64,000 nt of DNA, from NCBI GenBank assembly GCA_040954595.2, contig CM082577.2, positions 17,174,001 to 17,238,000 of the forward strand, in the 5' to 3' direction. The translations under genes and the position numbers were made by a program. This DNA is from Balanoglossus misakiensis (Eukaryota; Hemichordata). Numbering within the stretch: the first letter of the stretch is position 1; each line of letters opens with the position of its first letter. The notes beneath the pieces are model-generated. The model was not told the origin of the DNA. It made no database searches and saw nothing but the letters and a program-made list of their open reading frames with translations. Of this stretch, positions 1 to 9,806 are shown in pieces.

Positions 1-397
1 AAATGTCATTTTTAGAAAAACAATTAAAAAAAGCTTGAATTGTTCTTCGAATTCGGTGCCCTGATTATACATGACATGTTGCTTGTATGTTAAAAGTTTC
101 AACCACTCCAAAAATGCAGAGATATTGACGGAATTCAAAAAAATAGTCATTTTCGCCATATAATAACTCTTTTCTTTATTTTCGGAAATATTATGGAGCA
201 TGAAGTGTCGTTCGCTTGTAAAAAGTGCTGCAAATTCCAGAAAAGGCGGTATAATTTGAATCACCCACGACAAAATTACCATTTTCGACTTTTTTTCGAA
301 AAATTGTCTTTTACAAAATAAATAAGAATAAATTCTTTTCTTAGTTTCAAACGGGTAGAGATACTTTCCACACGGGTTTTCTAACATTGAATTCCCG

Positions 398-1826
398 TTC
401 ATCAACTCAGATTTCCTACAGCATAAGTCGGCTAAAACCCTGACACTCTAGAGCAGAAACAGTTGCACACTGGTAACGTTGAACAAGTCGATTTTTCTAC
501 GGCCTGGCTCGGCTAAAACTCCGTCACAATATGACAGACACTAGCGTACGTTAGCAACTGTGATCAAGTCAGATTTTCTACGGCATGGCTTGGCTAAAGC
601 CCCGGCACTCTAGTGCAGAAACACGCGTACAGAGACCACGTTGATCAAGTCAGATTTCCTACGGCGTGACTCGGCTGGTGCACCGGCTCTATATGACACA
701 GACTGGCGTAAGTTATCAACGGTGATTATGTCGGATTTCCTAAGGACTGGCTTAGCTGAAGCCCCGGCACTTTAGAGCGGAAACACGCGTACATTGACCA
801 CTATGATCAAGTCAGATCTCCTACGGCCTGCCTCGACTAAAACCCCAGCACACTATGACAGACACTAGCGTTCGTTAGCAACGGTGATCAAGTCACATTT
901 TCTTTGGCCTGGCTCGGCTAAAGCGCCGGCACTCTAGACAAGAAACACCCGTCACTGACCACGTTGATCAAGTCACATTTCCTACGGCCTGGCTCGGCTG
1001 AAGCCCCGGCACTATATGACACAGACTGGCGTAAGTTAACAACGGTGATCACGTCGGGTTTCCTACGGCCTGTCTCAGCTGAAGCCCCGGCACTCTAGAG
1101 CAGAAACAGGCGTACATTGACCCCGTTGATCAAGTCAGATTTCCTACGGCGTGACTCGGCTGGTGCACTGACACTGTAGGACACAGACTGGCGTAAGTTA
1201 ACAGCGGTGATTACGTCTGGCTTAGCTGAAGCCCCGGCACTTTAGAGCGGAAATACGCGTACATTGACCACGATGATCAAGTAAGATCTCCTACGGCCTG
1301 GCTCGACTAAAACCCCGGCACTCTATGACAGACACTAGCGTTCGTTAGCAACGGTGATCAAGTCACATTTTCTTTGGCCTGGCTCGGCTAAAGCGCCGGC
1401 ACTCTAGACCAGAAACACGCGTACACTGACCACGTTGATCAAGTCAGATGTCCTACGGCCTGGCTCGGCTGGTGCCCCAGCATTATATGACACAGACTGG
1501 CGTAAATTGACAACGGTGATCACGTAGGATTTCCTACGGCCTGGCTTAGCTGAAGCCCCGGCACTCTAGAGCGGAAACACGCGTACAGCGACCACGTAAT
1601 CAAGTCAGATCTCCTACGGCCTGGCTCGACTAAAACCCCGGCACTCTACAGCAGAAACACTCGACCACGTGTATCAAGTCATATTTCCTTCGGCCTGATT
1701 CGCCTAAGCCCTGTGAGTCTATAACAGACACTAGCGTACGTTAGGGACGGTGATCAAGTCAGATTTCCTACGGCGTGACTTGGCTGAAGACCCGGCACTC
1801 TACAGCAGAAACACCGACAACTACTT
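398..1826. repeat. Degenerate ~81-bp minisatellite with higher-order pattern
   Basis: About 18 tandem copies of a roughly 81-bp GC-richer monomer. Each holds variants of 'gatcaagtcagatttcctac' followed by 'ggctcggctaaagccccggc'. Monomers fall into three classes by their second half: A ('agcagaaacacgcgtac'), B ('gacagacactagcgtacg') and C ('gacacagactggcgtaag'). By eye the order is A-B-A-C-A-B-A-C-A-C-A-B-A-C-A-A-B-A. This implies an older A/B-or-C dimer (about 162 bp) and an A-B-A-C tetramer (about 324 bp). No coding frame runs through it. Copy boundaries are approximate. Confidence 0.9.
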
Positions 1827-2474
1827 CGTAAAAAAGAAAATAGCCTTAGCATTTACCGCCACTGCTATATGCAATTCTCTACAAAAACCTAATGAATGGT
1901 AGAAAACTGGCACTTGCCTGAAAATTTGAAGAAAAAGTGATAATTCAAGGAGATGAACCATCTCGTTGTCCTGAAGTCAAGGCTGTAAAATTGAAAAGGC
2001 TGTTCCTAGTATTGACTCCCCCCTATAGGAAAATGCAAATATTGTCAAGGCGGGAAAAAAGAAGGTACTCTTCCATGAAGTGTCTTACCTGTCGGGTAAG
2101 AGAAAACTGTAAAACTTGTTCACTAAGAAACATGTTTATAAATGCGATTATAATAATGATTATAATCGTGCTTTTGTCTTTGAACTCCTAATATTCCTAT
2201 GTTTAATTTTTCATTTGATAAAAAATAAACCAATAAACAAATTACAAGTGATAAAGGAAATCAAAATGGCGAGACAATCCAATAGAGAATGTCTTCTGTG
2301 TTTGGCGTGAGGACGTAAAATCATAGCAAATACAGCAATATCGCCACAACGGATTGAGTCCATATTACTTAGAAACCATGCCCACCACAAATTCTAACAA
2401 TTGTTGAATTATAAGAGTTAACGGGTCGTGACTTTTGAGAGAATCAATGCTGGCAGATGATTTTTTTCAGGTAT
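1827..2474. other. AT-rich stretch without recognisable gene
   Basis: Between the minisatellite and the 462-bp duplication I see only short, low-complexity open frames (for example around 1937-2310) with no family motif, splice context or repeat identity. No feature is claimed. Confidence 0.5.
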
Positions 2475-3398
2475 AATGTTACATTTCTGTGTGGGTTTTT
2501 ACCTTTTCTTATATCTCTTAAGATTCCTCTGATTTTGTTTATAATTTGCATACATGTTATGATGTTGTCTACATCAATTTGAAAGTGTGGTATCCTTCAA
2601 GTAATATTATGATCATGTCATCTCTTCCACATTTTCGAATAACAATACGAAACCTATAGTGTATTTTATTTTATTTTTCAAAAATTTGATTATTAAAGAT
2701 ATTTGATTTGCAAATCCAGAATTTTTGACAATGAGTCGCTACTCACTGTGAACATTGAAAAACGCGGATACTCATTTTTATTCCAAACATATTTTAGAGT
2801 ATAGAAGTGTAAAGTATTTTGCAACTTTTTATTACTCTTTTCTATATGGGTATTTGCATACACGTTTGTTTCCTAAAATAAATTTGTTGTTGTTATTATT
2901 ATTATTATCATTATTATTGACACATTTGAAAATGTAAATGTTACATTTCTGTGTGGGTTTTTACCTTTTCTTATATCTCTTAAGATTCCTCTGATTTTGT
3001 TTATAATTTGCATACATGTTATGATGTTGTCTACATCAATTTGAAAGTGTGGTATCCTTCAAGTAATATTATGATCATGTCATCTCTTCCACATTTTCGA
3101 ATAACAATACGAAACCTATAGTGTATTTTATTTTATTTTTCAAAAATTTGATTATTAAAGATATTTGATTTGCAAATCCAGAATTTTTGACAATGAGTCG
3201 CTACTCACTGTGAACATTGAAAAACGCGGATACTCATTTTTATTCCAAACATATTTTAGAGTATAGAAGTGTAATGTATTTTGCAACTTTTTATTACTCT
3301 TTTCTATATGGGTATTTGCATACACGTTTGTTTCCTAAAATAAATTTGTTGTTGTTATTATTATTATTATCATTATTATTGACACATTTGAAAATGTA
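2475..3398. repeat. Tandem duplication of a 462-bp unit
   Basis: Two head-to-tail copies, about 2475-2936 and 2937-3398. They are almost identical: I see one clear substitution, an a/t difference in 'gtaaagtatt' versus 'gtaatgtatt'. Each ends in a TTG/TTA-rich microsatellite followed by 'gacacatttgaaaatgtaaatg'. The same 60-codon frame occurs in both copies only because they are copies; it has no coding character. The second copy stops about 26 bp before a tRNA-Gln gene. Confidence 0.93.
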
Positions 3399-3424
3399 AA
3401 TGAAAGATGAAAACTTTCGTCTTA

Positions 3425-3496
3425 GGCCCCATGGTGTAATGGTTATCACTCTGGACTTTGAATCCAGCGATCCGAGTTCAAGTCTCGGTGGGACCT
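3425..3496 (+). tRNA. tRNA-Gln (anticodon TTG)
   Basis: A 72-nt cloverleaf with no intron. The anticodon stem 'CTGGA' / 'TCCAG' encloses a CTTTGAA loop with anticodon TTG (reads CAA). The internal A box (TGGTGTAATGGTTA region) and B box (GATCCGAGTTCAAGTC) are present. Compared with the second tRNA-Gln in this window, acceptor position 3 is C facing A, giving one mismatch in the 7-bp acceptor stem, and the D stem reads TATCAC where the other gene has TAGCAC. The gene may be slightly degenerate. A T8 run follows immediately. Confidence 0.93.
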
Positions 3497-3498
3497 CA

Positions 3499-3506
3499 TT
3501 TTTTTT
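3499..3506 (+). terminator. RNA polymerase III terminator of tRNA-Gln(TTG)
   Basis: A run of eight T residues starts three bases after the tRNA 3' end, the usual Pol III termination signal. Confidence 0.85.
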
Positions 3507-4378
3507 AACTTATAAACGAGAAAGTGTAAATTTCATTTTCCTTTGAACCATCATATAGTCAATCACGTTTATATTTAGTTTTATTCTTTGTTGTCGCGCC
3601 CATCTCATCTATTTTCATCGAGAGACATTTCAACTAAATACCATGTAAAAAGACAACCACGCAATGTGCATTTAGCTTGGTTATGTCATAGACAGTAGAA
3701 GTTTCTAATGGCCACGGTAAGCACCTCAAAAATCAAAATCTTAAATTTTCAAATTTTGTCCAAGCAACTAGAACACGGGAAATTAACGCCCGCCAATCTC
3801 GGTCACATTGTGATAAAACTTTTCATTTGCTTACATATTCTGGAATGTGAAGAAAGATAGATCACTTAGATGAGTGTAAGTCTAAAATTCGTCGAGAACC
3901 GTAGGCCGACATGGTTGTAGTTATTGAAGAGGGAACACAATGTTTGCGTTGCAAAATAATTTAATTTGGCCAGAGCAATGACCTGGGCGTTGCTAATAGT
4001 AGGTAAATAATTAGCATTAATTAGCAGCATTTGTTCCATGGTAACGGCCAATCAGTAGTGTGTCGCGTACGGTGATTAACTTGAACGACGTCAGAGTCAA
4101 AACCATGTGGTGACCTCGTTGCCGTGACATCGCATTTTGAGTTCTATTGACATGCAGATCTTGAAAAATTCAGATAGTTGATTCTATGGCCAGGCCAGTG
4201 TGTATAATTTCTATATATCTAAAACACACTGGCCTGGGGCCAGACTAGTTGACGTCGGGCCAGCGGACTGATCCGAACGAGAATGTCCGAAGTTGGCTAG
4301 TTATCGCGTGATCACAAACTTTCACGTGATGCATATGTAATATCCACTTTACACACTGATGCAGAAAAAATGTGTCAT
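3507..4378. other. Spacer between two tRNA-Gln genes
   Basis: Mixed-composition spacer. A short open frame on the - strand near 3866-4051 has no family motif. The only structured element I see is the hairpin at 4190-4237. No protein gene is supported. Confidence 0.5.
4190..4237. repeat. Perfect 14-bp hairpin
   Basis: Arms 4190-4203 (CCAGGCCAGTGTGT) and 4224-4237 (ACACACTGGCCTGG) are exact reverse complements around a 20-nt AT-rich loop. It could be the core of a small palindromic element or a folded RNA; function unknown. Confidence 0.8.
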
Positions 4379-4384
4379 AAAAAA
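4379..4384 (-). terminator. RNA polymerase III terminator of tRNA-Gln(CTG)
   Basis: On the - strand a T6 run lies seven bases downstream of the tRNA 3' end. Confidence 0.7.
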
Positions 4385-4391
4385 TTTAATC

Positions 4392-4463
4392 AGGTTCCAC
4401 CGAGATTTGAACTCGGATCGCTGGATTCAGAGTCCAGAGTGCTAACCATTACACCATGGAACC
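4392..4463 (-). tRNA. tRNA-Gln (anticodon CTG)
   Basis: A 72-nt intronless cloverleaf on the - strand. The acceptor stem GGTTCCA/TGGAACC pairs fully. The anticodon loop reads CTCTGAA with anticodon CTG (reads CAG), the T arm is GATCCGAGTTCAAATCTC, and the discriminator base is T. It is the intact counterpart of the TTG isoacceptor 0.9 kb away, in opposite orientation (convergent). Confidence 0.96.
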
Positions 4464-4954
4464 TCGTATACTTATCAATGAATGCAGAATTTGTGAATTG
4501 TGACATGGAAATTTTTAAGGGTCCAAGATTCGACCTAAAACAAATACAAGATGCGAAAACACACACTTTAGTAACAGTAATTTTCAATATCAACACAAAG
4601 AGTCATGCGACCCAACATCAACTTTCAAGGGCTCATTCTGGGAAACCATTTTGGCGATGAACACTTATTTCGCGGTTAATTCTTCCCTTATAAACCAGTT
4701 CTAGTATCTCTACCGGCTGAACATATCGTAGTGCAATGTTTGCACGCGCAAACTTTAGCGGGTTCAAGAAACCGTTAAGAAGACGAACCCATTACTTTGG
4801 AGGGCGGGTCATGGAATTTGGCGGGTGACCACGTGTACTTGAAGAAAGATGGACCGATCACTGACGCATATTGTGAAATAAAAACAGTGACAAAATATGG
4901 ACGACGGGTAGGCCTAGCGGTTTAGGTTAGAGTTATGTTAAAGTTAAGGTTGGT

Positions 4955-5602
4955 GCTGATTACCCCCACGGACATCTGTGGCCCAACTCCCATTCTAATC
5001 GTGCAGATGCAACGACCCGACTTATAGGTTTGAAACATTTTAATTAGCCTATGTGAACGTAAAGGTAGCTAGAAACTGGATTTGAGCGTGTAGAACGCGT
5101 AGCCCCTCTCAGAAATCGCCCCAAAACACAAGGAAGATCGTTATATATGTGTAAGTGGGTATGAGTTTGGACATGGGATGGGTGGTATCGATGCTGATGT
5201 ATTGATTAAATTTCGCCTTTGTGTGAGTGAAAAAATCGACGGACCTTGGCAATGCATCTGCCAAAATTAGATTTGGTTTCATGACTTGTCCTTTTTCTGT
5301 GTCATAGGCGATCGCCGTGTAAACAGACAAGATCTCCGTGTAAACAAACAATTTGAAACCTCATGCGAATGTGTAGTACTCCGTGGAAAATCGGCTGAAA
5401 TACGTAAACAGACCAGTGATTTTTTCACGAAAGGAGTTTTGGGACCAGAAATAATCAGAGTTCAGGCTTGTACAGGTCGTTTTATTGAATTACGCTCATT
5501 TTGTTTTCTGTCGCCGTTCAAATGTCGCGACCAAAGTCGGGTCGTTGTAACTGCGCGGGTAGAATGGGAGTTGGGCCGCAGCTGTCCGTGGGGGTAATCA
5601 GC
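4955..5602. mobile_element. Non-autonomous element with ~44-bp terminal inverted repeats
   Basis: The left end 'gctgattacccccacgga' running to '...ggcccaactcccattct' is mirrored at the right end by 'agaatgggagttgggcc' running to '...tccgtgggggtaatcagc'. The arms match over about 44 bp with a few differences. The roughly 560-bp interior has no transposase motif. I could not fix a target-site duplication, so the superfamily is not assigned. Confidence 0.8.
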
Positions 5603-7880
5603 CCCCTCCCCCCAACGGTACAGCTGCGTTACCACAGCTAGGTCTCAGTGCTATGCATGCTATATTATTTAAGTACGCATCTCCCTGGATCCCTCTAAAA
5701 ATAATGGTTTCGTCCGCAGAGGATGTTTTGAACAAATAACAACAAGTTCTTTGAATGATCGTTACATGATCCATGGCAAAAGATTGATACTATCAACTTG
5801 GTACATTGAAAATTGCGAAAACGGAAATAGTGCATTGTTAGAATTGACGTTCGTCGGAGGGAAATTTGAATGGCCGCATCCTCACAGCAGTATATACCAA
5901 TTTCCCATATATCAATCTCAGACGACCGATTTGTAATTAAAAATATGACTAAAATTTAATATTCAAGATGAAGAAACAATATTGAAAATTTTGCATATAA
6001 ATCGGTTTATTGCTTGGCCAAAACGTGCCACGGATTCGACTTGAACCACATTTCAAAAGGAGTACGTTTACCTCTATACTTTGGGAAAGGAATTTCAAAA
6101 AACAATCATGTGACCCATGGAGATTTTTCATGCTGCATTTATTGTCGTGATTGATTACATAGTATTATTAAACCTGATAAAAGATAAACATTGATTTGGG
6201 AACAAAAAAACTCACATTTATCGTCTAAATTAGAGATAATTTTATAAGATTTTCTTTTAGACATATATTATAACGCATTTTACTTTTACAATATTCGATT
6301 ATACTACAGAACTAAGATTAAAGTGTAGAAAAGTCTTTTCATGACAACATCAGAACGCGGCCGCCGGTAATTTTGAGTAATGAAAGTGCGAATAAAACTG
6401 TTTTGCTACTCTTAATTATATCATAGTTGCTTTAAGCTATGCAAGCAAAATTGCCACTTTGTGTCAAGAACATTGCTATGGGTCTATAGCAAAGTCGGTA
6501 TCCCACTTGGCTCTTAGACAGTACTTTCTGCGCGTCCAGGCTCTATGTTCCAGGCCACCTTCTGCAGAAAAGTAAATAAAGACAGTGATTTAGTTTAGTT
6601 TTCTCTTTTCTTTAAGTTGAAATATAAAATCAATGCGTATCGTTTTCGACGTATAACATAAACATTGATCTTATAATTCCATATTTGGCTACTATTGGAA
6701 CACACTGATGAAATGACTGAAGTACAGTGTACGTTAGTCACCCCACTGCAGAAAGATGGAGTATCGTTCGGTATAACATAATGTAAGAATGCAATGCAAT
6801 TTTATGCGTTTCGCCATCATAACGCAAGTCATCCGGGGGATACACGTTCAACTATGTTATGATGCCGTGAGATGTCTATTTACAACATTCTCGCAACGTG
6901 AACGGAAAAATAGCATTTGATGCAGACATTGCGTAATGTGGTGTACCACGAAAAGTTTGCTTTACATCCACTCACCGCACGTCTGGGGTTTGAGACAAAT
7001 CCAAAACGTTGTTCGACTACTTGAGTAGTCTCAACACCTTCGTCATCGACGGTAACGCAATTTATACCAGATGGTGTTGCTTCAGGAGAGGCCTAGAATC
7101 AGAGATAACAGTACTGTAATGTTAGTCTTCTCAAAGCATTATGAAAATGCTGCTTGGACTATTTTTTGAATTATATTTACGTTCACGTATTGCCTCAAAG
7201 AACATTTCTCTCCCCAACCCCTCCACCATTCTCTCACATATAATCTCATACACAACGCATCACCCAACCTCATTTACGCCAGTGACTCGATGTATAACAT
7301 GTAGCAATTACCTTGGATTTAGTTAATACCAGTTAATATGTTTGTGACAAGTTTTGATCACACATTTCTTAATCAAACCAATGTTCTACCCAATAATTAT
7401 ACACACCAACGGATAGCTCTTTTTATGGATTTTATTTCCCTGCGATTAAAAATTGTAGTAAATGAAGTGTGTGTTGTGTATTAAAAGGTAAGATACGCAT
7501 ATATTCAGTATATCTTTGTGTGAAAATTAGAGGGACTTCCGACCATTGTTTTGAGTACAGTATTCAAAATACAAAAAAACGGAATAAAATGTGCAAACCG
7601 AGAAAAAAACTAATTAAAGCAGGAAAATGTCATACACTCCCACGTTAACACATTTTTATAGACTTACTTCTAGCATTTTTGTTCGGTGTCGACAAGTTCT
7701 AAATTCGAAAGAATATAACAAAGGGACTTCTTGGTATGGAAAATGCAACTTTTGAATAGAATACGTATGCGTTAACCTCACAAGCGTTTACCTTAACCCA
7801 AACGAAGAATTCAAAAAGCTGACGCAACCTTTGTCAGTTTTTGAAATCAACGAAAATTCCAAGATTTTTCCATACATTTT
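5603..7880. other. Gene-poor stretch
   Basis: Roughly 2.3 kb with only short open frames, no splice-bounded exon that extends the - strand gene, and no recognised repeat. It lies downstream of the giant gene's polyadenylation signal and is probably intergenic. Confidence 0.5.
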
Positions 7881-7883
7881 AAA

Positions 7884-7889
7884 TTTATT
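7884..7889 (-). promoter_or_regulatory. Candidate polyadenylation signal (AATAAA) of the giant gene
   Basis: AATAAA on the - strand (TTTATT on +) lies about 175 nt downstream of the inferred stop codon at 8065-8067. It is the nearest canonical hexamer I noticed; use of this site is inferred. Confidence 0.5.
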
Positions 7890-8064
7890 TAATGATAATG
7901 AATGTAGGACAATACAAAATGAATAGATGAAATTTTGGTCCCCTCTGACACAAATCATTAGCTAATTGTACACGTATGTAGACGCAGTTTTCGACATAAA
8001 GTATATCCGAGTTGAAATTAATGGGGGCTGAGACGTTCTAAAACAGATATATTGGCGTTTAAAG

Positions 8065-9806
8065 TCACTGGCAAAAGTTTCGCAATACGTGTCTTTTCAA
8101 TTTGTATTGCCTATATATCAATCCTTCATTGTCGCTAGCTACCTGTTTAGCACTACGCATTGAGGTTTTTGGTCGTTCTTCTTGCATTCTCATAGTTTCC
8201 ACTGTGGTTTCCTCTTCGTCAAAAAGTGACAGCTCACTAGCCCATGAATTAGAGGTCTGTAAAGAAACCAAAGCGAAGTTCACCACTGCGTGACCATGAA
8301 TCAGGTTCTGTATTGGTTCATAAAAGGGACGGACATTAGGCTGCATTCACAAACACCTCTGGAGGGGGGGGGGGCGGGAGAATTGAGGGTGGATTTGAAA
8401 AAATTGAGGGTATGTAAGGGGCGATTTGAAATAATTTAGGGACTGAAAGGGGGGGACTTGAAAACTTTGAGGACTAAATATTTATTTTGAGTCCACACAA
8501 ATGCAGTTTTGAACCCTTCATAATACAAATTTTTCTCATGTGGTAGGGGGACACCCCCTCCCACACCCACCCCCGTCATTCATCAACACCTTTCAATCAT
8601 TGACTGGTTTATCTAGTGTCCCAGGTCAAGGGACTTGCCCCCCCCCCCTATGCTAACTTTGAACGGCGAAGGTTAAATTTGTCCTCCCCAACATACCGGT
8701 AGTTGAGTTAATTTGCTTTTGGGTTCATTAAAATGCAGTTTTGAGCTCTGTATTTTATAAAATTTTCTTACGTAAATAAGGGGGGGGACCCCCTCCCAAA
8801 CCCACCCCTTCACTTCTCGGTTTACAATGTCTCCCAACACAGAATACAAAATACTTAAAAAATTATAAACAATGTTCAGTTTTAATACCCACTGATAAGG
8901 GGAAACATCAGTTTCAAATTCTTTTCATGGGAGCGCTGTTTTCCTTTTTTACAAGATAGATAGGTGATGTGTTTTGCTGTGTGAAAGAAAATGGGGGGGG
9001 GGGGGGGGGGTTTGAAAATTTTAGCAGTTCGGAAGGGTGGGGGGATTTGAAAATATTTCGGGTTGTGTACGGGGGGCATGTGAAAATTAACGGTAAAAAA
9101 TTGAATTCTCCCGCCCCCCCCCCCTCCAGAGGTGTTTGTGAATGCAGCCTTAGCTGTAACTTTTCGCTTGTTGTCAGTTATTGTTCTGTGTGCCAAATGC
9201 AATGTCTTTCTAGATAGTCAACAGAACATTATAATATACCCAGTACTCAACATAGTCTGGATGTAACGGCCATTGTTACTGTTGACAAATGAATTCTAGT
9301 CCGAACTTAAATTCAAATTTTGCAGAATAAGCATAGTGACTATATGCATATCGCATGTGTTAATAAGCTGGATATTAGACATTGATCATGCTTGAGGTTT
9401 GCGAACAAGAAACTGCAGTAGATACGCATAACAGGAGTACTGAACATGGCTTTACAACAGGGCTTTAAATAAATCTTCCCATTTCCGGACACCAACTATT
9501 ACAAATCGATCCCTGTGTTTAATTTGATTTTCTATATTTGCTAGTATTTTTTCTGCACTCACTGTGAATTTTAAAGATATCTGGCTCACCTTGAGGGTTT
9601 CCGGATCAGCACTGGTTTCAGATAGTTTTGCATCAGCGACATATTCATCTGCAGCTGACGGGCTTGTGTCTTGCACATGACTGGTGTCATGGCCATCCAT
9701 AGCAGGAGTTCCTTCCTCGACCAGAGGGTGAACCTTGTTACTTCTGGGAGTGGCACTGGATGGGCGGGGCGACGGGTCAGAACTGTATGGACTGACGTTT
9801 AGAAAG
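8065..9806 (-). other. Exons 83-84: cytoplasmic tail
   Basis: Exon 83 (9590-9806) and exon 84 (8065-8256, with TGA stop). Exon 83 ends at a strong donor, CTCAAG|GTGAGC; the open frame beyond it is read-through. The tail is about 148 residues, rich in Ser/Thr/Pro ('[15 protein letters not shown]'), with an acidic Ser cluster ('[13 protein letters not shown]') and a basic Tyr-containing C-terminus ('[11 protein letters not shown]'). No catalytic or signalling domain is visible. The intervening intron carries a Harbinger-like MITE. Confidence 0.7.

Noticed and set aside
2755-3399. Two identical-looking 60-codon ORFs
   Set aside because: They are parts of the 462-bp duplicated unit and run into a TTA microsatellite.
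8882-9217. Gly-rich and Pro-rich ORFs on both strands
   Set aside because: They are translations of the G/C tracts in the Harbinger-like MITE.
9452-9589. Extension of the exon 83 open frame to a stop at 9452
   Set aside because: A strong donor (CTCAAG|GTGAGC) precedes it, and splicing there joins in frame with exon 84, which has a strong acceptor; read-through is possible only as an isoform.
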